Both the position numbers and the translations under genes were made by a program. A model generated the notes under the pieces. That model was given only the letters and a program-made list of their open reading frames with translations. It did not search any database and was not told where the DNA came from. DNA of 64,000 nucleotides, from positions 1-64,000 of the forward strand of contig JAIWNF010000035.1 of NCBI GenBank assembly GCA_025093555.1, read 5' to 3'. Numbering within the stretch: the first letter of the stretch is position 1; the number at the start of each line of letters is the position of its first letter. The DNA is from Circinella umbellata. Its lineage: Eukaryota; Mucoromycota; Mucoromycetes; Mucorales; Lichtheimiaceae. Below, piece after piece: positions 47,586-59,360 of this stretch.

Positions 47586-50396
47586 TAGGTTTTGTTACCT
47601 AGGAAATAAATTGTTATGGGAAACACGAAAAAAGGTGTACAATCAAAAAGGTGTACTTTGTGAAATTCGGGTATTGTATAGATTTGTGGAAATTGAAACT
47701 TTTTCGTGCAGTTTCCAACTTTTTAAAAATCTTTGTGTAAATCGTTGTAACAATATCGCATGAAGTAGTTTTTATAATTTTGATACAGATACTTGTCCAC
47801 AACGTCTGTGTATTTAGATTATTAATAAAATATAGATGCCTTTTTGACACTTTTAATAATTTATAACTGTTTGATAGCTAATATTATGATGTTTTTATAT
47901 TATGAAAGATATACGTAATTCAATTGAAATGTAAATAAATCAACGTAATAAAAAAAATATACTCTATATATATATATTCCTAGCTATACTAATAATAAAA
48001 GTTATCAAAACAGGGTACGAGCTGGTATTGCTAATGGAGAATTTACTTTCATATACGTATAACTTGTTGTGAAATTTAAATATGATTAGTATTTTATCAC
48101 ATATCTTTAATGTATTCGTATAAATATTTTAATTTTATCATCCTAATAATTCTATTACATACATAGGTTAAAATACATACATATGGTTACTAATTTGATG
48201 ACAATTTGTATTATTCTGTTCATCAAATTGTGTATCCAGCTCAAAAAAATTATTGATGAATATATTTGTTAAAAATATGAAAGTAGAGAAGAAAGTAATA
48301 TACAATAGTACACAATAATAAATTAAAAAATAAAAACTATTATACATGAGAATTAGATATCAAGATATACAAAATAATAATAATTGTACTACTTGTACGT
48401 AGCTATATCATATAAAAATATCAATGAAGTATGATATTGAAAAAACTATAAGAATAGAATAAAATAGAATCGAATATTTCATATAGTATCTCTAATAATT
48501 AATATTACTGATACAAGTTATGTTTTAATTTGTATATTACGTAAGATATGTCAAAATAGATCTATTGTGTTTTTAGTATAGCTTATACCAGTCATTTATC
48601 TAAGTTATTATTTTAATCCGAGTATTTATCATAGTTAAAATTGATCAATATAAACTCTTTTTTTTTGGACACGTCTTAGGTTATTTTCATTTAAAACAAT
48701 CATCGTCATCATTTCGTTTTTCACTATCACTTACGATCCATAATAATTCTTAGCTGGAAATTACATCATCATCATTGCTGTTATCATTATATATTATATT
48801 TAGCAAAGCTTTTAGAAAAAATATAAACATCCTATTATGATATTACAATTATTAGATAAATAAAACATTAATTCTTATTGTTTTATTTTGCTTAATATTA
48901 ATTCGCTATAATAATTATCATGATAACTTCTGCGTGTATGTGATATCAATGTTAAAAAAACATTCTGATTTATTGATTCAACGGGGTAGATAATCGACAT
49001 TTTTTATAAAGTAATTTTATTATTTTTTGTGTAGTTTCTATTGTTTATACATTATGTCATTTTTTATGAGTTATAAAACTATTTATGAAAGGGTTCTTAT
49101 ACTTAATAATATTTTCTACTATTATTTTTATATATTTTTTTATAAAAAGGTAGTAAAGAAACTTGACAATAAGTATATAATTATTATTGACTATGTATAG
49201 TATACTAGCCGACCTCTCGCTTTTCCTTATTTGGGAGAGGAATCTGCACAAAATATTTGGTATCCGTGGAATTCCGCAATTCCAGTCATAAGAAAGGTGT
49301 ACAATTGGGTTCTATCGCTTCATCGTAGACCTGATGCATCTTTCCACACAATATCTCAGAGTATTTTTTCAAAACCAAATAATCACTGAATCAAATAATA
49401 ATAATTTCATACAAGTTATTCAAAAGAAATATTACGTATTTATCTTTCATATAATGAAAAATAGTGTTATGTAACTTTTGTAATGTAACAAAAACAAAAA
49501 CCAAATCAGTTATTTTTGTACAGTACCAAACATTAAAATCATGCATTGTACTATATATCGCCTAGTACGTAGCTTTTATATTTAATGAAATATTATGGCT
49601 AAAAATTGCCGATTTTCATGGTGATTTTTTCCTTATTTTACAGCTATATTGATTATTACAGAGCCTTGGCTATAAATCTTTGTAATTGGTTTTTAATTCA
49701 ATCGTATTAACCGATTAGTCGTAGGCAAAATGACTGACTTGACAATAATCGATTTGTATTATTTTACTGAGTTGCTCAATCACATGTAATCAACTTACGT
49801 ACTGTCGTGATACTTACCATTTTATCGACCAGCTAAAGTTTTTTGATACAATAGACAACTACTTCCAAAGATCTCACGACTTCGCAAGGTTTAGAAGCAA
49901 GATGTAATAACATTTTAAGACTGAGCAACTTGTACTTTCTTGTAATAATAAATTTAACTATCAAGATTTTTTTCAGTATCTGAAATATGATTCATGATTT
50001 TCGTAAATATTGCTTGTACATATACGTACAAATGGTTTCAGAAAAAAACGTTTTTAAAAATATACATATAATATACATGCATAGGTAGCGATAGAAAGCG
50101 AAGATTATAACAGTATAAAAAAGTAGAAAAAAATTCTTATTTAATGACATTAGTGTGTGTCTGTGTGTGCAATCGGTTGAAAGGAGGTATATTGGCATGA
50201 GTATATTTATATAAAGAGAATGTAGAGGTACAATCGTTGGACTGTTTGCTTTGAAACTGGGAAACCCAGTGTCACGAGTCTAGTGCGTCCTGACTTTTCA
50301 TCCTCGTCATAAGGGGTACCTTAAATGTTGCGGCGGCAGCTGGACATTATTGGAAAATATCCGCAGTCTTGGCCCGATCCTATCGAACATTACTAA
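47586..50396. other. 2.8-kb very AT-rich stretch, no gene
   Basis: Dominated by A/T-driven short frames on both strands. No domains, tRNA-like cloverleaf or long repeat recognised. Confidence 0.5.
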
Positions 50397-51017
50397 CTAT
50401 AAAAGGTCCTTTGCGGTATTCCTTTCTCTGATTTGAAAAAAACACCCAAGCCCATCATAAGTGAGCGATCTTTTAAACGCTTTACTTTTTCTTTTTTTTG
50501 CACGCTTGTTTTTTTTAACGACAAAGTCAAAGTTCAAGAAACTTTGAAAGCATGAACCTAATAACATACTTCTTGGTACTTGGATAATAGACAAGTACTA
50601 TAATCGATTATTTCCTTGAATACTGAAGAGGGAAAAACAAAATACAACAAAGAGGAAAATGATCTTACCTTGGTTATATAAAATAACTGTCTTACTTTCT
50701 TTTGTGAAGAAAAATTTAACTGACTCACAGGATCAGGAATTGGGATGGAACCCATATCCTGAGCAGTTGTATAAGATCCGGTGCAAATAACTTCACGATC
50801 ATAATTCGTCGTCAAATCCTGTTGTTTGAAAACATGGCAATAACCATACGCTTGATACCTTTTTTTTTGTGTAGTGCGGCTGTTGTTGTTGTTGTTGTTG
50901 TTGTTGTTGGCAATAGTATTTAGTATGTATAATTTTTGCTTCGCGAAGAGCCTTGTGATGACTTGATGGGAAGTTTAACAAACCATTTTTTGTGTTCGCA
51001 AACTCCCCATTCGCCAA
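50397..51017 (-). CDS. Unknown spliced gene with a poly-Gln tract, about 169 aa
   Basis: Three exons on the minus strand: about 51017-50859, about 50818-50669 and about 50594-50397 (donor GTATCAAG, then donor GTAAGATC and acceptor CGATTATAG). Product starts MANGEFANTKNGLLNFPSSH, has ten Gln encoded by a CAA run (50878-50909), then TTNYDREVICTGSYTTAQDM and ends with a basic stretch (KKNKRAKKRKSKAFKR). The frame is kept across both joins. No family recognised. It may be a C-terminal part of a larger gene. Confidence 0.4.
50878..50909 (-). repeat. GTT/CAA microsatellite coding poly-Gln
   Basis: Ten consecutive GTT units on the plus strand, read as CAA on the minus strand inside the gene above. 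Confidence 0.85.
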
Positions 51018-51261
51018 ATCATATTCAATTTTTGTCAGAATATGTTACCAACCAGGTGGTATGAGCTAATAACTCAAGTGTCAAACTTGAGCTGTACAAG
51101 TCTCAGCAGTATAAAATGCTAAATGAGCTTGATCATTATAGACTTGGGCTTAGTCTATAACAGAATCCGCATGTCAACGCGGTCACTACAGCCACCATGT
51201 AGTCCTTTTCTTGATGTTGTTGATGAGTCCGGAACCAATTTTCCTTTATCAATGAATGGTA
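51018..51261. other. Spacer between two minus-strand genes
   Basis: No gene seen. It contains TGTTGATGAGTCCGGAAC, which superficially recalls a hammerhead core but lacks its stem II. Confidence 0.4.
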
Positions 51262-52656
51262 TTAAATAGAAGTAAGTGTGAGTAAAAAGCTTCTGTAAAA
51301 TATTCACCGATGACATACCGTTTCACTCTTAAATCACTATCTTGGTGAAATATTGCAATCATAATTGGTACCCAGACCTCACCAAGAAAGTCATGTTCGG
51401 TAGCTGTCTTTACATTGCCCTTATTGGATATTGAATTATCACATTCTAATAGACGAGGGCTTTCAATAAATAAATAGAATAGTTAGTCACATAGCTAGTA
51501 TTGATGGTTTACATCTTATATAGAAGCACCATACCTTAATGCATCTATTTAAAAGCATATTTCATTCTTTGTAAATGCATATTGGGCTTGCTTCTGTAAA
51601 CATTGTTTGTATGCAGCCCTTGTATCTTTTAACGCTAACTATAAATCAAAAACATGTTTCATAAATTAAAAGAACTACAATTAAATAAAATAAAAACGTG
51701 CTAAAAGCAAAAACAAACCTCTTCAATTTCTTTTAAATCTTTTTCAATCAACGTGTCTAGAAGCTCAATGTTTCGTGGCTCATACACTCTGTTTTTCAAC
51801 TTCCTCCAACCTTCTTCACCAAATAGCATTTTTTTGCGGGTTTGTATTACAATTGTTTGATAAATCAATAATCGAATTTAAACCAAGGCTATAAGCATAT
51901 TAATTTTTCTTTGTTATTTAACAGTTTCGAGCAAAATATTCACTTCATATATAAAAGATATTATACCTCACAGCATCCTTTTGATCGTTCGTCAAAGGGG
52001 TATATATTGCTGGTGATTTACATCAGTATAAAGCTTTTCTTTTGATTAAAGTACCTGTACTCAAGTCAAGTCCGGGTAGCATGACCCCATCAATCTCAAA
52101 TATCTAGTCATATAGTAGTAATTAGTGAAAATATAGCTAATAAGGCTTATTGCTAAAGTACTATTACATACATCTTCATCCTCCTTCTCTGTAGTAATAG
52201 TTCTAGCAGTACTTGAACTACTTTTCATTATGTTGAATTCTTGTTGTAATTGATTTGCTGCGCTTTTATTCTGTTGCATAGCATTTTGAAACGATATTCT
52301 TCTTCTGCTTGTGGTCAAACATCTCAACGCTAGTTATTACCTTGAGGACTGATCAAGCCTACCTTTCCGTAGACAGGTTCGCTACGAAGAATCTATCCGA
52401 TATTTGACGCGTTATTATTAATTAAACCACAAGGCCCCATTAAATCAGCTCCCTTCCCCTTTCTTACTCTGTAGTTTGATATGGCAATTTTCGATGCAAG
52501 ATGTTTCAAACTTGTTAGCCGATTTTGATCGTTGATTATTTCTTTTGTTGCGACACGAATTTCTTGTTCAATATTCTCCCGATCCGTTGGGTTTGGTTGT
52601 AAAGACTTTAATAACTGAACAAAATCAAAATCTTCGTCGAGATGATGTTTTTCCAA
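51262..52656 (-). CDS. Unknown multi-exon gene, possibly decaying
   Basis: Minus-strand exons, in order: about 52656-52396 (MEKHHLDEDFDFVQLLKSLQ, then QEIRVATKEIINDQNRLTSL); about 52327-52170 (NAMQQNKSAANQLQQEFNIM); about 52105-52020 (FEIDGVMLPGLDLSTGTLIK); about 51835-51720 (MLFGEEGWRKLKNRVYEPRN, then LDTLIEKDLKEIEE); about 51470-51325 (ESPRLLECDNSISNKGNVKT, then HDFLGEVWVPIMIAIFHQDS) and a short end exon finishing at 51262. Splice sites look plausible for the last joins; that between the first two exons is unclear and the first exon meets a stop. Not recognised. The soluble, charged make-up and the many short exons resemble lineage-specific gene families in the window. Confidence 0.45.
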
Positions 52657-52849
52657 ATATTCTTTAGGTGATACAATCCAAATTTTGAAATGAGTTTATA
52701 TTTAATGTACTTTCATAGTTTCCTGTACTCATAAGAATTACACACTTACTGCATTTTGATGGGTGTTATGAGAAAGAAGGTGGCGCGTTCACTAGACTGC
52801 GCACGTCCATCATTTTGATTAAGGGCCGCTCAAAGTTGGTCATGCAGGC
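52657..52849. other. Spacer
   Basis: Upstream flank of the preceding minus-strand gene; raised GC from 52780 onward leads into the inverted GTCGTGCCATCC arms. Confidence 0.35.
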
Positions 52850-53560
52850 AGGTACTAAAAGTCGTGCCATCCTGCGGTCGTGCCATCCCCCCATGGCTGC
52901 GTTTATTTTATTCCGCTGTACTTGGTCGTGCCATTGATACCCTGACATGCCGTGAAAGTTGTATCTTTGCATAGATAGTATTTTCTAACATATAATGACG
53001 TTAAAAAAGCCGGTGCTTTTGTTTCGTTTTAAATACGTATTTTTCTTTTTGGTTCAATAGTGTACATTTATATTATATAAATAGAGTACGAAATTATAAC
53101 AGGGGTGAAATAAAATGATAAATAATGCGAAAGTTGATTAAATCTTTTCACTAAAGGAAAAATTTAAATGTTAGTAGTAAAAAACCATAAATAAGTACAA
53201 TGACTATCAAAAAAAGAAACGAAGACCAAATGTGTATCTATAAGATAAACTATTTCATAAAAATCATATTTGGAATTGTGATAATGTATAAGTCAAGTTA
53301 ACATACGTGTCATGTACTTCCATTAACCAAAAGTAATACTTACATTGGTAAAGAGGGTTTGAGTAAAAAATATTCATTACGTATTACCTGATAAATAAGA
53401 ATAATCTATCATCTATACACAGATGTGATATTTTTATAAAGCTCATATATATAATATCAAGTGTCAATGGGCAGCTATTGAAAACGGTAGGATAGTAAGG
53501 CGTGACCGAAGACAGCGGAGTTAAATTATGGGAGGATGGCACGACTTTTGGTTGCTCTCG
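52850..53560. mobile_element. Possible small inverted-repeat element
   Basis: AAAAGTCGTGCCATCCT occurs at about 52857 and, reversed, at about 53551. The sequences inside also match loosely (CCAT, then CCGCTGT, CTT, GGTC, GCC in register) for about 80 bp. GTCGTGCCAT recurs three times in the left arm. The interior is AT-rich without a gene. This is compatible with a non-autonomous element of about 0.7 kb, but exact ends and a duplication were not found. Confidence 0.4.
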
Positions 53561-54662
53561 TTCATGCACACTTGTCTGAGAAAAAAAGATCTTAATTTTG
53601 GCTAATTATTATAGTAATAATAGTTAAGATAAAAACAATAAGAAGTTCATGAAGTTTTTTTTACTATACATATAATAAAGAAAAAGAGAAAAGACAACCC
53701 TAATAAAATAAGAAGAATCTATTGGGTTTTCAAACTTCAGTAGTATACCTCGTTACCGACCCCCCAAGAAAAAGTAATTTATCAAACAAGTTTTAAACCC
53801 ATGTAAACTGTAATACCAGTTTTATCAATATCAATACCACTTATTCAACCGCTCATATGTAATGTTAAAAGTAGATACTTTTTGTTTACCATTTCTTCAC
53901 ATGAACAACAACTCTCACTTGTGTGCAGAATGATATACAGTAGTCTGAGAACAGGTAAGAGATTTTGACTGCTATGATGTATGAAAAATCAAATTGCTGA
54001 TTGCACTATCACTAACATTTCTAATATATATATATAAGCATAATAGTTGTATATATAGTGTATAGATGGCTATATACAACATAATCATATCATATTGCTG
54101 TTCGCCTTCAAAAAATTATAAAAGAAGAGATTCAAAAATACCTAGCAAATACAGTATGTTTTTGGGATGTCCGTTCTCCTCTCTTCCAAAAAAAATATTT
54201 CTAACGAACCTGCCCTTTTCTTTCCCTCACCTATAATTTCCACACAGCACATATCGATGACCAAGCAATAGATAAACCTATCTCTCTTTATGTACATTTT
54301 TCTTTCTCTTGTGTCATTTTCACTGTTACGCCTCACATTATAAATTTTTTTTAACAAACCTGATGTTGCGCTCAAAGGAGACGTAAAATTAAAGAATAAC
54401 TGATTCCACCGTATACATACAGATTAAAACTGAATTGATTCGTTTTCACGTACCTGACATAGAAATAATGATTTATAACAAAGAAAAAATATATATTTAA
54501 TTTATTATTATTGTTAATAAATCTTATAAAGAATAATTAATTAATGAGATGATATTTTACATGATACGTAGTCTAAATAAAATAAAATGAATGTTTCGAT
54601 AATAGTATGGCTTTTATAGGGAAAAAGAAGAGGAAAGAAGAAGAACGGGGGAGGTAATGGCT
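53561..54662. other. Intergenic, no gene seen
   Basis: AT-rich. The minus frame 54142-54375 has no recognisable domain. The 54590-54660 end is the 3' flank of the peptide gene. Confidence 0.4.
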
Positions 54663-54911
54663 TTATTTTGGAACACAACGAAAATGATTTTCATCAACCG
54701 GGTTATATCCTGGAGGACAAGCAAATTTCATGGATGGTTTAACATAAACGGGTGTTCTTTTTTGTATAATTCTATTATTTTCTTTCACTTGACCTTCTTC
54801 ATTATAATTTACTGATTTAACAATGGGGTATCCATGAATTAAAGAAAACATTGTAAAAATAATAACAGTAGCAATAGATATATTACTTGAAGTAAAAAAG
54901 TTTCGCATCAT
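54663..54911 (-). CDS. Small secreted peptide, 82 aa, two cysteines
   Basis: ATG at 54911 on the minus strand (second Met two bases of codon later). Residues 1-27 form a signal peptide (ISIATVIIFTMFSLIHG). Then YPIVKSV, a polar stretch, a dibasic KR site (IIQKRTP) for Kex2, and a C-terminal module with two cysteines 13 residues apart (ACPPGY...FRCVPK). Not assigned to a family. Overall plan (signal peptide, PIV motif, dibasic site, two late cysteines) mirrors 25943-26149. No intron needed. Likely secreted and processed. Confidence 0.65.
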   Translation of the reverse strand: MMRNFFTSSNISIATVIIFTMFSLIHGYPIVKSVNYNEEGQVKENNRIIQKRTPVYVKPSMKFACPPGYNPVDENHFRCVPK

Positions 54912-57667
54912 GTATGTAGTGTGCCTTGTTTAAGATCAATATATATGAAAAAAAAAAAAAGAATGAAATTGGATAACAATAATGAAACAAATGGTTTTTA
55001 TAGTGCTTTTTTTTTCAAATACTCATTACTGGTCCTTCCTCCTTTTTTTGCTCTTTTGACATGCTTTTGACATGCTTTTGTTTTTTTTTCTCTCCCCTTC
55101 TAAGCAAGGATGATGTCGATCAATGAATTATGCTCTCCTAGATTTTTTCTTTTTTTGTAATTTGTATTATAATCTTACAGATGTTGTATGTAGTAACTAT
55201 ATGTATATATCAATAAATGACGAGGAGCAAAATATATACTAGCTGTTGTATCAACTTTTATTTCTTTAGACATAAAAATAGACTTTGAATAATAACAGTA
55301 TCAGTCAATGGCTAATAATAATAATAATAATAACAATAGATGTTTTTCTACTACTATTAACTCATGCGGATGTCTCTTAAGATTGATTTTTTTTAATTAT
55401 ATGATATTTTTGAGTTATAAATAGGTATAGACAACATGTTGTTGTCTTCTTTTCAAAGAGAAATACGTAATAACAAATTTTGCGTAATAGACGTTTTGTT
55501 TTAACTATAAAATACAATGTTTGCTAATATTATATATACAAAAGATAGTTTAAAAAATTATACTACTACTGCCACTTACTGTCCAAATAAAAAAAAAGCC
55601 ATACTGAATTTATAGAAACGATTTAAATTGATATCATGCTATCACTTCTTTTTAATTCAATCAATCAAAGATTTAGAGCATGCTTTTTTTTAGAATTGCT
55701 ATTTACGCAATATAAATGTCATATAAGGAGCTTTGTAGCTTTTGCTTTTTTTTTAAAAATAAAATAAAAAAAGGGTTATCTTTTTCCCATTAAAAATAAG
55801 ATTTCCAATACCCCAAATTAAAAGTACTATATAAAGAATAATTCTCTCAATATCGAACATATTCCCAATTGTATTGATCTACACATTTTTCTTTACCCTT
55901 CCTCTTCCTCCCCCCTCCTCCGAGTTTTCTTTTTCGGCCTACTATGCCCGTGCGATCTCCAATAAATTATAATCAATGGCTACGTACAGAAAACTCATTT
56001 TTTTAAATGCGCTTACATAAAAATAATAAAATGAGGGCTTCTGATTGGAATGCATTTATATAGTTATATATTTAAATAATGTTGAAAACATTAACGATTA
56101 TACTGTAGTTTCTTTTTGTAGGTATAACTGTATTCCTTATAACTACTGGTAATTACGTAATAACTGTTGGATGTCTGTCGCTGATTAACAGTTTTTTTTT
56201 TCCAAAAAAAGAAGGGGGGAGGAGAAGGCTTTTTATATATATGTTAATTGCAGCATGTTCTTTTCAATAATTTTGGTAGATGTTTAGAAAGGTAGTTTAG
56301 TTCAAGGAGCATATAATGTTGTATTCTAATGGATTGTTTAAAGATTGAGTTAGCAAATAATAAATAAATATAATCCTGCATGGAAAAAAAAGTGTTCAAT
56401 ACTTACCTGTCTAAAATCAGCTGATGCCCTATTATTATTATTTCTGTTTTATCAATTAAAGTTAAAGTTAATGGAATGTATTGTTTATAAAAATGTCTGG
56501 AACGCGTGTAAATACACAAAACAATCCTTTTTTTTTGGTGTGGCTAATATATATATATATATATAACAAACAAAAGAAAAAAAGTAATATCCCATAAAAT
56601 AAGGGGGTTCCATTTGAACTTTATATAATAAAAGATGCCTACCAAAAAACAACATCAATGCATGAGTTATTCATTTCCTAATATAATAATAATATGTATA
56701 AACTTTTAACTGTTTTTTTTTAGTCGGAGAAGCAGAAAGGTTCATGCTTTGTTACATGACAATAAAAATGGTAATAATAAAAAAGAGAGACAAACTGGTT
56801 TCAAATAATACCTTTTTTTTTGACATCTTATAATGTATGATACCAGACAAAGTATAGACGGAAAGAGAGTTTTGATTAAAAATCGTTTATTCATCTTCTT
56901 TGACATGCGACAGTGAATATATTATATACTCTATAAATATAATGTTGGACTTTTTGCACCTTGTCATTTTAAAAGCCCAAGTAAAATCTTTTGTCAAAGT
57001 AGTGCGACAAGTACAACTCACACAAATAAATACTGTTCGGCACCAGTAGTAACGAGAGTAGTGATATCTTGTTTGAATGACTAAACCAACATGACTTTAT
57101 CTTCTTCTCTTTTTAATACGCCTTTAGAAAACAATGTTCATGTGTATATAAAATTATATAGTTGAGAAAAAAAACATAATTTGTGTATGTAAAGCGATTC
57201 CTTCCTATATCAACAAAGTACATTCTATACCTTACTACACCTCAAATTTGGTATATATATATAGTAGTTACACGTCAGAACACGACATTATGCAATGTAT
57301 CCATCAGATAGATAAATTTAATTTATTTTTTTTTTGCTTGTACGTAGCAAAAATAAATAGAACTCTTTATATATATATATATTAACTTGACAACCAAAGA
57401 TAACCAAGTAACCAAGTAACCAAGTAACAAAAAAAAACCCCATGTGACTTTTTCCAGAATATAAACTATTGTTATAGATAAATTTGAGATAAAGCAAAAA
57501 AAAACAATTCCCGCTTCTTCTTCTTGGCTTTGGTACTCTCCGAACATATACATACACACACTCACTCACACAAATATATACATATATATCACATATCTAT
57601 ATACAACTTTTTTCTTTTATCCAGTTTTTTTTTTCATAAACTTTTTCATAAACTTTTTTTAACAATT
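54912..57667. other. 2.75-kb intergenic region
   Basis: AT-rich with an AAT run (55314-55335) and a TA run (56556-56570). No gene on either strand. The region 57380-57667 upstream of VPS68 has a run of ACTCACAC/CATATA repeats and T-rich leader sequence, and is probably its promoter. Confidence 0.5.
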
Positions 57668-58708
57668 ATGCCACGATTATATGACGAAGAACCTCGATCG
57701 ATATTTATTATACCCAATCCATTTCGTGCACTTTCTCACAAAGCAAGACAAATTGGTGTTTATTCATCAGGTGTCTTGGTAACAAAAAAAAATAAATAAA
57801 ATAAAATAATAATAATTAACAAAAAAAGAATCCAATTTTATAACATGTAAACAATGAATAAAAATAAAGTATCCGAAAAATAATAATTATATTGAAACAT
57901 ATATATAGTTTGCATTAGGTTGGTGGGTATTTATTGATGCTTTGGTGATTTCAACAGAATCAGGAGAAGATGCAACAGCACGTATGGGATTTGAAGATTG
58001 GGTATCAGGTATTTTGTCAACATTGGGTATGATTGTGTAAGTATTATTATTTATGAAAAATAACAGTTTTTTCTGTTTTTTTTTGTTAGAAAGAAATGTT
58101 TTTGCTAATAAACTATTTAAAATAGAATCAATTTGATTGATAAATCAAGATTACATGGAGATGCATATGAATATGCAGGTAGTAGTTTAGTTTGGAAAGC
58201 AAGATTATTTCTATTTCTTGGATTTGCATTGATAGCGGGTGGTCTTGCGGGATCTTTTGTAAGTTTTTTTTTTCTTCTTGGGTCAAAAAGATAAGTGGTT
58301 TGAAAGAGAAGAATATCCCGCGGGAATAAAGGTTATTAGGGACACTAAAAAAAAGAGTTAATTATTCTATATAGTGTGTGTTGATTATTAAATATATTGT
58401 ATATTTTGAATCTGCTCAACCTTATACATATTATGGAGCTGCTATTGTTATTCAATGTGGATTAATCATGATAAGGTAAAAAAAATAATAATAATCAGTT
58501 GAGAGAGAGGAAGAAAAGGTGACTGATTCTATATATAAATACGTGTGTATGTATTTATTAATTATAGTACGGTTGTTCTTTGGATTGCACAAAATACACA
58601 AGAGGTAAGGTTTGATTTATATTTTTGTAACTTACTCAAATGGAACTTGAACTTATTGAGCAACCAAAATCATTATAACAGGAGTACGAATATAACTTTC
58701 GATTGTAA
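57668..58708 (+). CDS. VPS68: Vps68/TMEM50 family membrane protein, 178 aa
   Basis: Six exons: 57668-57778, 57909-58036, 58126-58258, 58375-58475, 58568-58604, 58682-58708; 179 codons with stop, no frame break. Four membrane segments: around GVLFALGWWVFIDALVIS, SGILSTLGMIVINLI, LFLFLGFALIAGGLAGSF and the last ending STVVLWIAQNTQEEYEYN. The stretches ALGWWVFIDA, FLGFALIAGGLAGS and VVLWIAQN match the yeast Vps68 pattern closely, and length is about the same (184 aa in yeast). The family works in vacuolar protein sorting at endosomes with ESCRT-related function. Start is the only ATG before the conserved N-terminal region. Confidence 0.9.
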
Positions 58709-59094
58709 AAAAAAAACTTATATTTATAATAATAATAATAATAATAATAATAAGCATTATTATACCAATCATTACTTTACTATTATTATTACAACAACAA
58801 TGACGATAACAAAAATATTATATTATTATTAAGAAAATGATTATTTTATATTATATATATGGTGCTTATAAGATTACATGTGCCAGAAGGACGATCTCTT
58901 TTTTTTTTTTTCAAGTGTAACTAAATGACAATCACATTGAAATTACACCAACCCAAAGTTTCTTTTTTTTTGCCTGATTACAATAATTAAGTGCAAAAGG
59001 GTTCTTGTGTAACTTTAAATCTTCACACCTCTCTCTTTCTTTTTTTTTTCTTTTTTTTTACGCGCGCTATATATACTTTTTTTCTCCTTTTTTT

Positions 59095-59136
<42 letters not shown>

Positions 59137-59360
59137 ACACAGACAGACTCACTCACACTCATACATACATACATACATACCAAAATATAATATATTATAC
59201 ATCTCTCTCTCTTTCTCTTTTTTTTCATCTTTAATTTATTTTTCATCAAAAAAAAGGGGGGAGCAAAGAAATACCGAAAACAAACCAAAAAAATAATAAT
59301 AATATATATATATTACAATATATATAATATAAAATATAAAAAAATACTCATAATAGTTAC
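58709..59360 (+). promoter_or_regulatory. VPS68 3' flank and CT-rich leader of the RasGAP gene
   Basis: An AAT run at 58727-58755 and T-runs, then a strong CT microsatellite (59096-59134), CACACAGACAGACTCACTCA, and an ATAC run (59160-59180). Pyrimidine-rich tracts just upstream of starts are common in fungal promoters. A transcription start downstream of the CT tract is inferred. Confidence 0.5.

Noticed and set aside
51200..51240. Hammerhead-ribozyme-like core TGATGAGTCCGGAAC
   Set aside because: Stem II and the conserved GAAA/GUC arrangement are missing; the resemblance is limited to a short string.
58545..58832. 95-aa open frame over the last VPS68 exons
   Set aside because: It reads through the introns of VPS68 and into an AAT microsatellite; only the 37-nt and 27-nt exons are supported.
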